Shown here: in pieces, positions 45,890 to 58,085 of the stretch
Layout of the letters: the number at the start of each line of letters is the position of its first letter
Numbering within the stretch: position 1 is the stretch's first letter
Source of the DNA: Ryuthela nishihirai
Lineage: Eukaryota; Arthropoda; Arachnida; Araneae; Heptathelidae
DNA length: 64,000 bases
Assembly: GCA_038380435.1 (NCBI GenBank)
Contig: JAWZYU010000013.1
Location: forward strand, 62,026,946-62,090,945
Direction: 5' to 3'
Position numbers and translations under genes: made by a program
Notes under the pieces: model-generated
What the model was told of the DNA's origin: nothing
What the model saw: only the letters and a program-made list of their open reading frames with translations
Database searches by the model: none

Positions 45890-46282
45890 GGAAACATCCC
45901 CATGTTAAGCTTATGGAGAGTCAAATTCGAAGATCTGTAATTTCTAAAATTACCTTTTTGTAGGAAAATAGGATTAGATAATTTAAATCTAGGTTTTCAA
46001 CAATATTTGTTTTGTATTTAAAGAGATGTGGAAGCTCGAATACTTAACAGCCTCAAAGTCAGGCCTAAGAATCTCGTGTAAAACTGACAATTATTGAAAT
46101 GATTACTTGCACAAAATTCTGAAATATACTCTTGTTTTATTAAATAGTTCGAAATAATAATTGTTAAGTTTAAATAAACTTATAGGGTGAATTCTGATGA
46201 TGACATCTCTGATATTCAATATTAAAACTTTCTATAACCCTTGATACATCAACATCACAAAATATTTAAAAAGTAAATATCG
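45890..46282. mobile_element. fold-back family F, partial copy
   Basis: Shares ordered matches with 42305-42640: CAACAATATTTGTT, TATTTAA.GAG.T.TGGAAG.T.GAAT, AAAACTGA.AATTATTGAAA, TTCTGAAAT and AATTGTTAAGTTTAAAT. The right arm is missing and replaced by a SINE at 46283. Confidence 0.55.
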
Positions 46283-46461
46283 CATTCAAGCAGCGGCTTG
46301 CCACAGAGGTCTGGCAGTTTATATGCCATAGTAGACGGTCTGTGAATATGGCAGGACCTTAGCAGAAAAACGAAAGGAACATCCATGCCTTATCCGGGCT
46401 CGAACCCAGGTCCCCTTAGAGCAGTAACCAAGTATGCTAACCACTCGACCACTGGACATCT
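46283..46461 (-). mobile_element. tRNA-derived SINE (family 1)
   Basis: The minus-strand head includes GTCGAGTGGTTAGCATACTT and the B box GGGTTCGAGCCCGG (about 46397-46410 on the plus strand inverted). The 3' end CAAGCCGCTGCTTGAATG lies at the left. The tail is short, and no target duplication was found. Confidence 0.82.
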
Positions 46462-47499
46462 TTCAGCTAGAAGAGGAAAATGCATGTTCTCATTTCTTGC
46501 TGTTGGTCTTCCAAGACAGAGCCAATGTCATCTGAAAATATTAGTGGTCACACGGAACCATTCCTACAGCCTGTTAATTTATAGAAGGGCATTCCATTAA
46601 AGAAGTTAATTAATCTTTGATTTAAATTACAAGGTCACACTTATCACACTGAACAAAGCCCTGAACTAGAGAAGAAAATGAAATTGTTAATTCCATACGT
46701 TTTCTAAGATGTAGAAATAGAAATATCCATAGTTACTAAGTTTGTGTTATTAGCATGTATAGATAAAAGTTGTGTATTTATTCTTTCTGCCTTGAAGAGC
46801 ATGTCAAATATCAAAATTCGGATTTTCCCAAAATTTATGACTTGAATTACTCCTAGATATAAATTGAAACAACTGGACCACTTCTGTAGGATAGGTAGAA
46901 TTAGGGTGATCCTCTGTCAGTCGCTCGATCACATTCGGCTATATTCAAAAACCCGTGTCCCCCTCTAACACGATAGATGCATTCTTCAGAAAATTCGCGT
47001 AATATGAAATCGTATTATTCGGATACGTATTTATAGTAAGAATTAATTTAAATAAGAGAAGATAAATAAGTAAATAAATATACACAAATAAGTCTCATCC
47101 AATGGTGCAGGTGGTGCGACTGCAGTAGTAAGTAAAGGCCCTAAAAATAATGGCCCTTACTTTTAATTAAAAATTTACAACCACTGAGAGCAACTTTTTT
47201 TAATGTCAGTTTCTGTAGCAGGGGAAACAATCTCAAAAGGAAAAGTGGTAACTTCAAATTTCCGCTGTTCCAAAGAAATAGCAAAGATGGAGGTATCCAA
47301 ATAACAAGATTTAAGAAAAAAAAATCCCAACACATATTTTCTAACATTTTCTCCTAGACATACTGTCACACATTTTGCAATCAATAGTCTCAACTCTCAA
47401 TCAATCAATGTCTCTAAATTTCGGCAATATTCAGATGATGACTTTTGAAACCCGTCTCCATTGTTGCAACACTATTATAAAGTTTTCACGAATCGAGGA
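46462..47499. other. no certain feature
   Basis: AT-rich. The minus-strand open frames near 47141-47393 are hydrophobic and overlap each other, without supporting signals. The right part may belong to the decayed hAT element. Confidence 0.35.
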
Positions 47500-48085
47500 A
47501 CAAGTTTGATAAATTCAGTGAAGGTGAGCTATGTGAGTACCAAAGGCTTAAGAATGAACGAAATGGCTTCAAAATCGAGGTATTCAACTTTACCTATAAC
47601 AGAGCCATTCTGGAATAAAAAATGCGTTTTAAGGGTTTAAACGAGATTGCTGAGAACTTCATCATCTTTCATCGAGAAACATAAGCAGTAACGATGGAGT
47701 GTAAGCGAAGCTGCAGAGCTTCCCAACAGGGAATATAAATTCTTCTTAAGGTTTGCATTTGGCGCTACACTTCAATACCTTAGGTCTAGTTTGAAACCGG
47801 AAATAGCAAAAATTTCTGCCGTAAGGGAAATAGTTAGTTTATTGATTATTCAACACTACTCTCTTATTTCAGCTTTAACAGAGATTGTTTTGCTCTTTTT
47901 AATGCTACCGGTAACTGTGGCAATATCAGAACGCTCATTTACAAAATTATATCAGAAATAAAATGACAGAAGAAAGGTCATCAGGACTTGCCTTTTTATC
48001 TATAGAAAATGAATGACGAATAAATTTAATGTTAAGAAAACTGTTATAGCCTTTGCAGAAAAGAAAGTAAGGAAAGTCAGGATCT
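47500..48085 (+). pseudogene. hAT transposase remnant (ZMYM/TTF-type), C-terminal end
   Basis: The plus-strand translation near 47870-47990 gives ALTEIVLLFLMLPVTVAISE followed by RSFTKLYQK, then (after a stop) a basic stretch and, in another frame, SGLAFLSIEN, and finally FAEKKVRK before the last stop. This is the C-terminal dimerisation region of hAT transposases (ERSFSKL..IK..LRS....RLSGLA.LSIE). The upstream part (47500-47860) keeps only scattered similarity. It differs from the BED-finger hAT at 34302. No terminal repeats could be identified. Confidence 0.6.
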
Positions 48086-50059
48086 AGGCGGAGTAAATAA
48101 AATCAAAATTTGTTTGATTAAAATTATTTTAATTTGCATACATTTACGTAAATTTTATAAAAGCTTTGTTTAAAAATTCTGCAGGTTACTTCCTGTAAAA
48201 TGGAAGACTGTAATATAGGAAATATGCGAAATTGCGTATGGACAATGCCTTGCGTTAGGATGACAGATTTGTAAAGTGTACAAAATTGCTTTGGGTAGCA
48301 CGTATTTAGCATTTCCTTCTGTAAAGCTATCGCAGAATTCAAGAGTGACTTTTTGAAAGCTTCGATATACATTATGTGTATATTCGATACACATTATGTG
48401 ATTGGTGATAAACATTATGTGTTATACATGCTATTTTTGTCGTCAATATATTATTCTGACTTGCGAATAACGCTCTGGAATATTTTTTTCATCAGGAAAC
48501 TAAAAGATGTTCATTCCCCAGTACCCTTTGTTTAACCCTCGGGTTTCTGAAACTGAATCACTGTGGTCGTCGGATTTTTTTAAAATTGCTTTTATAAAAT
48601 AAAATTAACATCTTTAAAACCTCATCCTGAAGTAACTGATGAACGAAAATATGTCATGTTATATACAAAAAGAAAAAGCATTTAATTGTGTTTAATAAAA
48701 TGGCAAAAATACGAAGAAAAATATGGCAGGTAAAATTTTTAAAGCATTTTATAAAAACATTGCAAAATTTTACTGTATGCTTTCCACTTTATCTTTAGTA
48801 AAATTTCAAAACTAAATATATATATTTTCCCGTTTATTCTATATTATTTCATTATTTTAATATATACAGTTCATAATATTATATTATTGATTATATCGTT
48901 CATTTATTTTGATTTTCCAAAATTAATGTTTTTGCGTATAAACGCATAATACATATTCCTAAACTTGCATATATATATATGTAAAACGCATAATACATAT
49001 TCCTAACTTTGTACTGAACTAATGAGTTTGAGAATGAGAGTTATATTATAAAGTTGCGTATCTTGACTGAAATGGTAAAAATACGAATAAAAATATGGTA
49101 GGTTATATAGTTTTGATTATTATATATAGTTTTGATTGCAGAGGTTTAATTCTAAATTCCAACAGAAATTGTGGTTCAAAATTCGCAATTTCCTGACCAT
49201 AACTTGTTTATATGCTTTAGATACAATTAAAAGTATTGATAAATAAAGTCCTACCGTTTAAAAATCACGTTTTGAGTAATCCTAATGATGTTCGGACTGC
49301 CGCCATTACAAATCATTTCGGATTCGTTTTCAATCGTTGAAAATTAAATTATTGTCTGTAATCTCAGTATCCATTTGAGAAGCAATAAAAAAAATTTTAG
49401 AAGCATTAAAGTAAGTAAACAATTCTTTAAAATCGCAAGTCTCCTAAAATATTGACCAAAACAAATGTGCGTAGATACCAGATGACGCAATTTCCTGTAG
49501 TAGAAAAAATCAATACCTTTACGTTAAAAGCTTAGAAAACAATACTACTCTAGTAGAGCTATAAATATCCTAAAATATTCAGAAATGCAACCGATCGATA
49601 ATGTAAGTACGAGACAGCAGAAAAAAAGCATAAACTAAATCTGTGTTACTTGATGCTGTTTAGGGTGAGTGAGTCATACGTTTGCTGCAGACTGAAATAG
49701 AATTACTTTTAACTTTAACAAAATTTTTTCAACCGAAATTAACAGGAAAAAATATGCATATCATAGATTTAAATGCTGTTTTTCAAATTCACAACCATGT
49801 CTTATGGGATCGAAACTTCCAACTCCGGTCCCTAGAATCTTCTGTCTGCTTTCAGTTTTTCAGCATCGTCTTTAGTTGTTTCCATAGTTAATGTGTTGTA
49901 CTATTCTGTGTATACGGAGTAGGTTAGCTTACATACAAACCAATGTATTCTAAAATTTAATTTACTTGTATGACTACAAGAAATATAAGATCGAATAATA
50001 ATAGTCGTTGTGTTTATAATATTTCTATTTATATAGAGATGATAGTGAACAAATAATAC
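48086..50059. other. very AT-rich intergenic DNA with short duplications
   Basis: Holds a duplicated AAACGCATAATACATATTCC segment (about 48942 and 48984) separated by a TATATATATA run, and CATTATGTG repeats near 48370-48420. No gene recognised. Confidence 0.45.
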
Positions 50060-50460
50060 TTTGAATTTGTTGTAAATGTTGTATTTAACAATAACAGTGC
50101 AAGTCTCAGGAAAATTGAAAAATATTGAAACATTGTTTACATTAACTTTCCAAACATATATCTGTTGTTTTAAATGGTGTGGAATAATACTTTTTATTCA
50201 AATAATAATTAATTTCTAAATTTTAACGTTAGGCATTGCTCTTGTTAAACATTTAAAGTTCCATAACTCTTTGAATACTAAGGGAATATTATTGAAAATA
50301 GACATTTAGATGTATTGGATTGAAAGTTTTAATTTATCTTCAGTCCCATTCTATCATAAAAAAATATCGAAAATCCCATTCGCTCATAAATCTTTTCTTA
50401 AAAGTTACAGAGCTTCGAAGTTATCGTCCAATGACATAACATGGAGGGAAGTGGTCATAA
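50060..50460. mobile_element. fold-back family F, right-half copy
   Basis: Matches 42600-43060 in order: GGCATTG(C/T)T(C/A)T, AAACTTCCATAACTC-like (AAAGTTCCATAACTC at 50257), GAATATTATTGAAAAT, TTACAGAGCTTCGAAGTTA (versus CATAGAGCTGTGACGTTA) and TGACATAACATGG (versus CACTTAACATAGG). There is no SINE at the corresponding position, so the SINE at 42690 arrived after the copies separated. Confidence 0.55.
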
Positions 50461-50917
50461 TTCATTAACCACTGAGTGTATTTATTACTTTATTTTACAA
50501 CATTTGGTTAGAAAATTGTTACAAAATATCTGCACTTACCAATTTTCAGTATGTGAGTGTAAAATGGAATTCTAGAGAATTCAAAGTATACCACATATAT
50601 TTTGAGGTGTAAACCCAGGTTCCATAGGGAAAGATATGTTTACAATGCAAAAACACAATAATTGCTATTATAAAAGACAATCAAATTATATATAAGTTAA
50701 AAAAAAGTTTCTGTAAATAAAATTCGGGGGGGGGATTTTTTTTCCCCCAACATCATATTTGCTGTCGAGCCTCCTCTGAAAATCATGTTACTCTGATCAG
50801 TAGACAAGCACAGCAAGCCTTCGCCACCAGGGCTTTTTTTTAAATCTATTCTAATGCGAATATCCGTATGTTATTTAATTTTAAGATATTTAATTCACTA
50901 CAAGTACATATTTAACG

Positions 50918-51105
50918 CCCGTACCGTGACCGAGTAGTTAGCACGCTTGGCTACTGAGGAACCTGAGTTCGAGCTCTGAGGAACCTGAGTTCGAGCTCCG
51001 GGTAAGATTTTTCTGCTGATGTCCCAACATTCTCACAGACCTACTACGGCGTAAAAACTGTCAGACATCTGTGTCAAACAGCTGCTTGAGGGTGGTATAT
51101 ATATA
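50918..51105 (+). mobile_element. tRNA-derived SINE (family 1) with duplicated B-box region
   Basis: Plus-strand copy with A-box-like GACCGAGTAGTTAGCACGCT. The segment GAGGAACCTGAGTTCGAGCT is present twice in tandem (50957-50999), giving two B-box-like motifs. It ends TGTCAAACAGCTGCTTGAGG with a (TA)n tail. The body is shorter than in the copy at 13899. Confidence 0.78.
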
Positions 51106-51990
51106 TAAATAATGAATTGCGAAAAAACTGCGAATTTGTCAAAATAGTTTAGTTTACACCGAAAAATAAACCAGATTATGTATATTGATAATTTATTTTA
51201 TGAGCTATATACTGTAAGTCTACTTTAGTATTTTTCGGCATTTTAAAATTAACTCTTAAAACTGGCTAAAAACGCAAAAAAAAATCAGTGTAAAAATATA
51301 GTTCACAAAAAAAAATTAAAAGCTGGTGCTTCATCTTTGTTCCGTACCTGATACATCAAAGGATAAAATTCAGAACAGCCATACAGCAAGAAATGTTGTA
51401 TTTTTTTTTGGGGGGGGGATAAAATAAATGGCGAAGGAAGTGAAAAATACAGGCAATTTTGTTTTAATTAATTATGATATGTTTAATATTACGTATAATA
51501 GAATAACAAACAATATGCAAATAAAATCACTATACAAAAAATTCTTTAAATCTTAAACTTAGTTTTTAAGGCATCCTACAATTTTGAAAGTGGGAGACTT
51601 CGCCATCACCCAAAAAAGACTAAGTAAGACGAATTCAGAAACGAACTCGGAACGAGGAGTTTTCATCTGCTATATTTCAAAATTTATGGCCAATGGACAT
51701 TTTGGCTATTCTGAATTTTCTTCTTATAGTGCAAGAAAGGTTCTTTATAAAACAAAATGTGTGTATGAATTAAAATTCAACTGCTAAACCTTATCCTTGG
51801 AGCAAACAACGCTTTTCATCGCAATGGTCGAATGACTAGAGCTCTTCTCTAAAGATGAATGGAACCGGCTACTGGATTGTTTTCAAACTTTGAAAATGAA
51901 AAACAAAATGTAAAATATATATCGGTGGGAAGGTAAAAAATATTTTAGACGCTAATTTCCATAAAATGAGTTTAATTAAAATAACATATA
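51106..51990. other. AT-rich sequence, no feature recognised
   Basis: G9 run at 51410-51418. A 67-residue open frame (51584-51787 +) has no recognisable motif. Confidence 0.4.
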
Positions 51991-52277
51991 TTATTTTTGC
52001 TTTGCTGTAGTTGTTGAAGTTCTATGTGGATTCAGTTTTGCTTGAATATTGTTGTAAAAAACGACTGTGAGAACCGCAAATAAAAGGGGAAAAAATAACT
52101 TGTTATATTAGCATAAATTAACATCAGAGTTTTGCAAAGAAATATTCACTGGTTTTTACAAAGACAATAAAGCACACAAAAATCTGTTGAAAGAAATTGT
52201 CTGAGTATTTACCTTTATGCTGCTTTCTAGCTTTAGTTGTCTGTTTGACGATGATTTCTTCTGTATACTCTTTCTGT
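51991..52277 (-). CDS. two candidate terminal exons of an unknown spliced gene
   Basis: On the minus strand, acceptor TTTTAATTTTCAG is followed by a 65-nt exon (52213-52277) and donor AAAG|GTAAAT. A 148-bp intron ends with acceptor TTTGCGGTTCTCACAG, and a second exon (51991-52064) ends at TAA. Joined, the frame stays open: QKEYTEEIIVKQTTKARKQH, then about 25 further residues including NNIQAKLNPHR. The peptide is basic and hydrophilic. Upstream exons were not found with confidence; a donor at about 52435 has the wrong phase. No family recognised, and the splice signals alone could occur by chance. Confidence 0.3.
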
Positions 52278-52299
52278 CTGAAAATTAAAATCTGAAAGC

Positions 52300-53095
52300 T
52301 TCCACTTGTTGCCGGTTCTCGACATGGAGGTAAACGACAACTACCGCAACTGGAAGATTTTTATCCTCTTTCACGTTTCTTAAGAGTTAATGGCTAACCT
52401 CCACGCCGTGTCTTGCGACACTCCCAACTCACCCCACAGCCTTTCATGCTCCATAAATTAATCATTCACTGAAAGTCGTCGTCATTGTCTGTCATGAGCT
52501 GTCTGATGAGCATTCAACCCCCATCAAAGAAATAATTTCTGATAATTTGAAGTCTACCACTTATTGGGATAGAGGAAGCTGCTATTGATAACTAAGTGAA
52601 AAGGTCTGCCTTGCAACCTTCTGGGAACGATATGCTTTTTTCGGACAACATCATTGTTGCTTCCCGTCATTTAACAATCTACCAAGTCCATTCTCTATGT
52701 ATCTAAACCTTCTCCGCACATTTAAATGATTCCCGAGGAGTAAGACATCTGATATATTTAATCCCCGAAAGTTGACGGCTCTGTTCCCTCATTTTCAACT
52801 CACTGAGATTACCGTGTACTGACGAGATGGTTGGCTTGATGAGTTGCTTCCAGTGAAATGTTTTGGGAACGAAACAGTGAGGTGGAGTACAGTGGGAAAT
52901 GCATGAGGTTGATTGAGATTATAACAACAACAAAAGAATTATTTATTTATTATATATCAGTAATTGTAAATTTAGTTTTAGTAATTAAATACATTTAAAG
53001 AAAAATATTAACTTTTTGAATAATAATGTCGTTTCAGGCCCCCTTTCGATGTGGCCCCTAGCTAAAGCCTAGTATGCCTTATTAAAATTCGCCCC
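52300..53095. other. no certain feature
   Basis: Mixed-composition DNA that would hold upstream parts of the candidate gene ending at 51991. Nothing else supported. Confidence 0.35.
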
Positions 53096-53099
53096 TGCT

Positions 53100-53529
53100 G
53101 TAAGGGAAATATTTCGGACTTAAATGGTCTGGAGATCTGAAACTCTCTGCCCTTATTCAAACCTTTGCAAATTATGTTGATAAGATGAACTCTTTCATTC
53201 GAGCTGTTGATCAGACTGGTAGCAGAGTAGGTTTGGTTATAAACAGAGAAAAAACTAAAGTGATGAAAATTAATCAGGCAGATGGTGCTTCAATTGCTTT
53301 GAATGGCTTCCCTCTTGAGCAAGTGTCTCAGTTTAATTATTTTGGAAGCTATGTAACAGATATTGCTAATGTACGGCATGAAATTAAGAGATGAATAGGG
53401 ATTGCTGCTATTACTTTTAAGTATCTATGGAGAATGTGCAGAAATAGGCGTGTTATACCGAAAGATTAAAATTCGACTGTTTAATAGTTTGGCTCTTTCT
53501 GTTTAATGGTTTGGTTCTTTATAGGGTTG
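53100..53529 (+). mobile_element. RTE-like LINE copy H, short 3' fragment
   Basis: Covers the region around and after the YADD box (NSFIRAVDQTGSRVGLVINR near 53188-53250) to the AATAGTTTGG...TAGGGTTGG segment, where it is joined directly to the 5' region of copy I. A local duplication (GTTTAAT(A/G)GTTTGG(C/T)TCTTT, 53479 and 53500) lies just before the junction. Confidence 0.8.
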
Positions 53530-56500
53530 GTTAACCCTGCTGAGGAGTGGTCAACCACACAGGGTCCTGGTGCTGACCATATAAACCCACTGGACTGGAC
53601 AGATATATGGTTCTGAGCTTGATTATGGATCCTGATTTTGCTGCACTGGTGGGCTTCAGTGGAGGGAAAATCTTCCACCGTGTTTTCTGTTCGTTTCTGG
53701 GTTGACAGTCCCAAGCGAATAGATTAACAGGATATGTTTATCGGCTGGTGGATAATCCTGAGCAGAGGTCATCGCAGACACCTGAATTTTTGCTTCTATT
53801 GGCATCGTCAAATTCTACATTGGAGGAAGTCTTCCAATGTAGAATGCTTCAGTCTTTAGTGGTGGGGGAACGGATCTTTGCCCCATGTCTGCGATTAGGG
53901 GGCTGTTTGATATTGTCGGCATTCTCTCTCTCAATGAACATAGTTTCTTTAAACATCCTAGTAACCATTTTCTCTCCATAGGTAGTTGGAATGTGAGGAC
54001 TCTGCACAGAGCTTTTTCTCTTGATGTCCTCACACAAGAATTCCACCATTATAATTTAGATATTCTCAGCTTTCAAGAGACCAGATGGACAGATAAAGGT
54101 CAGATTCTTAAAAATAATTTAAAATTTCTCTTTTCAGGGAGGGACGACAATAAGCATCACCAAGGCGTGGGTCTGCTTCTCAGCAGACACGCTAGTGATG
54201 CTCTTATAGGATATGAGTGCATTAATGAAAATTTTCTTACAGCAAAATTTCAGACAAGCGTTAAAGACTTGAATGTTATCTGCTGTTATGTACCCACTGA
54301 GGATGCCGATCAGGATTAGAAGGATAGGTTTTATGGACAATTTCAGGATATTTTGAATTCTGTCAAGAAAGGAGATATTACCCTTGTTCTAGGTGACTTC
54401 AATGCCAAAGTTGGTACTGACTCTGACCTTTGGGGAGGAGTAATAGGTCCTTTTGGTATTGGTAGCCGCAATGGCAATGGGCAACGTCTCCTACAGGTAA
54501 GTAAACTCAATGGTTTCAGAATAACCAACACTTATTACAAACACCGTGACATACATAAGTACACATGGGTTTCACCCGATGGGATGCATAAGAATATGAT
54601 TGATCATATATTAATTAACAGCAAATGGGCTAGTTCTGTTAGGAATACCAGGTCATATAGGGGAGCTGAAATTGGATCTGATCATTACCTTGTTAAAAGT
54701 GTATTGCAACTTAAATTTAAAAAGTGTTGTGCTAGGGTTAAAAAATTTACCTTTAATACTAAAGCTTTGAAAGGCCCAGTTATAGCCAAAGCTTACCATG
54801 ATAGGTTACTTAGTCATTATGACAGTCATGGTATGCTTACTACTGAAGTTGAGGAAGAATGGGATCATTTTAAACAGGCTTTTTTCGACACTAACAGTAA
54901 TCTTTTAGGAAAAAAGGAGCAGAAGAGACAGAATTATCTGAGTGATAAAGCACTTGAGCTTATTTCGGAAAGAATGAACCCAGAAATGTCCTTAATCAAT
55001 ACCCTACTATTCGTAATAGAAAGCATTACAGAGAACTTAATAAACGTGTAAAAGATCAGTTAGCTGCTGATAAGAATCTTTGGCTTGATGGTTTTGCTGA
55101 CAACGCCGAGGAAGCAGTTAGACAGCACAACAGCAGAGAGCTGTACCAGAGAGTTAATGTTTCGTGTGGTAGAAAACGGACAGGTATACAGGGATTGAAG
55201 GATAAACAAGGTAAGTTTATAGACGGTGAGGATTCTGTCAAGGCTAGGTGGGCTGAGCATTTCAGTGATATTCTAAACAACGTGGTTAGTTCTATTCCCA
55301 TTGTTTGCAATGATGATTGATGCATTGGTGTCTTTAATGTTGGCCCTATAACACAATCTGAAGTTATTTTGGCTGTTACTAAACATAAATTACATAAATC
55401 CCCAGGGGTAGATGAAATTACTACGGAAATCCTTAGAGCTGGGAATGTTTCGGTTACCACTTGGATGACTGAAATTTTGAACATCTTTTATGATAAAGGC
55501 ATGGTTCCTAAAGATTTTAGCAGAGCTATTGTTATCCCTATTTTCAAAAAAAGGTTATCGCAGTTCTTGTGATAACTATACGGTTATCAACCTACTCTCT
55601 GTTCGATGTAAAGTTCTTTCCATGATTGTGCTTAATAGAATTAAGAATCTGGTTGACAATCAATTGCGTGATGAGCAATGTGGATTCAGAAGTGGTAGGG
55701 GTCAGATATTTTCACTTAGGCAGATTCTTGAGAAATGTTTAGAGTTTCAGAAACCTTTTGTTGATTTCAAAAAGGCTTTCGACTCTGTTGATCGTCATAT
55801 TTTGTGTTTGATTGTGAGATCATATGATATACCTGACAAGTTAGTTAACATAATGAAAGCTCTCTATAATAACACTGAGTCGTGTGTGAGATTTGGTAAG
55901 GCTTGTACCAATTAGTTTAGCATTACTTCTGGTGTTCGACAAGGGTGCATTTTGTCTCCTTTTCTCTTTTGCTTGGTTATTGATTATGTTATGCGAAATT
56001 CACTTCAAGGGAAAGATTTTGGCCTTAAATGGACTGAAGATACGAAAATTTCTGATATAGATTATGATGATGATTTAGCCCTTTTGGCAAATGATGTTGA
56101 TGAGATGAACTCTTTCATTCGAGCTGCTGATGAAACTGGTAGTAGAGTAGGTTTGGTTATAAACAGTGAGAAAATTAAATGATGAAATTTGGTCAGGCAG
56201 GTTGTGATTCAGTTAATCTGAATGATTTCAGTCTTGAGCAGGCGTCACAGTTTAATTATCTTGGGAGCCATGTAACAGATAATGGCGATGTGCGGCATGT
56301 GATTAACAGAAGAATAGATATTGCTGCCGGGACTTTTAAGAATCTATGGAGAGTGTGGAGAAATAGGCGTATACACCTAAAGAGTAAAATTAGACTCTAT
56401 AATAGTTTGGTTCTTTCTAGAATTAATTATGGTAGTGAAACTTGGACACTTTGTAAACAAGATAATAGGAAACTAGATGCTTTTGATTCCAGATGCTTAC

Positions 56501-56878
56501 GCAGTATCTTGGGCATTAGGTGGTTAAACTTTGCAAGTAATGATGAGGTTAGGCAAAGGAGTTTACAACCTCCTTTAAGCAGCATATTGTGCAGAGAGAG
56601 ACTCCGTTGGTTTGGCCATGTTGCCCGTATGAATAATTATAGATTGGCGAATAGGGTGGTTATGAACAATGTACCTAAAGGCCTCAGAAAATGGGGGAGA
56701 CCTAGGATGCGGCGGACAGACAATGTCAAATAGAATGTTGTTAGAATTGGTGTGCAGTGGCCACACGCAACATATGTAGCTCATGACAGATATGCTTAGA
56801 GAACTAAATTACACGGTCAGTTGGACCTCCATAACCGGTGGCTGCTTTAGGATGGTGATGATAATGATGATAGTCATG
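53530..56878 (+). mobile_element. RTE-like LINE copy I, nearly complete
   Basis: The most complete copy, about 3.35 kb. It lacks about the first 170 bp of the leader seen at 31559. It runs through the endonuclease, linker, reverse transcriptase and C-terminal region to a degraded GAT-rich tail (56850-56878). The lengths agree with RTE elements, which are short (about 3.3-3.5 kb) with one large ORF. Other copies in this window share its sequence closely. Confidence 0.9.
53885..56790 (+). pseudogene. RTE endonuclease-reverse transcriptase, frameshifted
   Basis: Domains in order: APE-type endonuclease (SIGSWNVRTL near 53972-54004, SFQETRWTDKGQI near 54068-54108, VLGDFNAKVGTDSD near 54385-54427, IGSDHYLVK near 54674-54702), linker (54700-55360), reverse transcriptase (55369-56180, with SCDNY near 55567, FVDFKKAFDSVDRH near 55758-55799, SGVRQGC near 55930-55950, IDYDDDLALLAND near 56057-56095), and a conserved C-terminal domain (GSETWTLCKQDNRKLDAFDS near 56432-56490; RERLRWFGHVARM near 56592-56632). 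The YADD box reads YDDD here. Stops occur at about 54316 and 55318, with frame changes at about 55030, 55560 and 56180. In GenBank such proteins are often labelled craniofacial development protein 2-like or endonuclease-RT. Confidence 0.88.
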
Positions 56879-57140
56879 GATTATTACAATAGCAGCAATG
56901 ATCGGCACACTTTTCTTACAGTGGGGGCGATAGGGAACGCAACTTTTCATTTAAAAACATAAGTAAAGCACTTAGATAACACGTAATATTTGGCTTCTGT
57001 TCCTTTCTCGTAAGATGATAAAAAATATTTACACCACGATACAACATAGAAGTTAGGCACATTAACCTCTTGCACAGTATGACTATATTAAAAATTTTAT
57101 TTAATGAATAAATGAGTTTTTTTATGAATAATACTCTAAA

Positions 57141-57290
57141 GAAACTGCTTGCCACACAAATCTAATAGGAGTCTTTCAGTTCATTACACCACAGTAAAAG
57201 TAATATGAGGAAAGTAAGACCTCAGCAGAAAGACAACACAAACACTTTTGATCAATATGCGGACATGAGACGACTATTTTATAAATACTA
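57141..57290 (-). mobile_element. SINE family 1, diverged fragment
   Basis: GAAACTGCTTGCCACACAAA and the later GACCTCAGCAGAAAGACAAC match the inverted body of the SINE at 42690. The tRNA head is unrecognisable. Confidence 0.6.
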
Positions 57291-57599
57291 ATAAAATATT
57301 ACTCTGCATTTTTTCCAATTATCCGTTAGTTCAATTTACTACCTCTTTTAAAAAGTGAAAAACGCGAAAACTGAAAAATTTCAATTTTTTAAAATGATCA
57401 TCTCATATTTACCAGAGACGTTATTTGTTCCAGTTATGATTTAAACTATAAGTGAAAAAATAGTCTTGTCTCTAGCACTTAGCCAGAGTATAATTTCTTG
57501 GACGTGGGGGGGAGTGTGGGATACAGAATCTAATTGTAACATAAAGAGAAGAAAAAAAATTTCAAGTGGATATTATTGTTCTTCACGAAATATAAAGCG

Positions 57600-58085
57600 C
57601 TACGAAATCATTGGAGGATTTCCATAATATGGCAATAGGAAGCAAAATATGAAACTCGAAATACCGAAAAACAACCTTTTTTTAATAATGAGGCTGAAAG
57701 TAAATTAATAATCTAAATTTGGTCAATCTAAACTTCGAATTATTAGAATACTGATTTTATTATAAAGATATTTTCAAAATTTAGTCAAAATTGAAGAAAT
57801 CGGAAATAATATTAAATCAAATTTTAAGTGTACAATTATTTTAGCAAATGGTTTGATACAAAAATGTTTTGTGCTCTCACATATTTTTGAAATGAATTTG
57901 TAGAGTGACAGCTTTTAAATATTTCAGGTTCATTAAAATTTCAAATACTATATGAATGTTAGTGAAAATTGAGATTTGGATATTTAATTTAAGTTCATTT
58001 TCCTTACAATAAAACGAAGTATATTCTTCAATGCAATAAGTTTCAAATTCTCCTTTCCATTGACATAATATGGAAATTCACTAAT
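57600..58085. mobile_element. fold-back family F, diverged copy
   Basis: The ends GGATTTCCATAATATGGCAATAGG (57617) and CCATTGACATAATATGGAAATTC (58057-58079) are inverted. The interior has matches to family F (AATTATTAGAATACTG, ACAAAAATGTTTTGT-like). Very AT-rich. Confidence 0.5.

Noticed and set aside
52430..52500. Upstream exon for the 52.2-kb candidate gene (donor GGG|GTGAGT)
   Set aside because: The open frame leading to this donor has a phase that does not match the preferred frame of the next exon.
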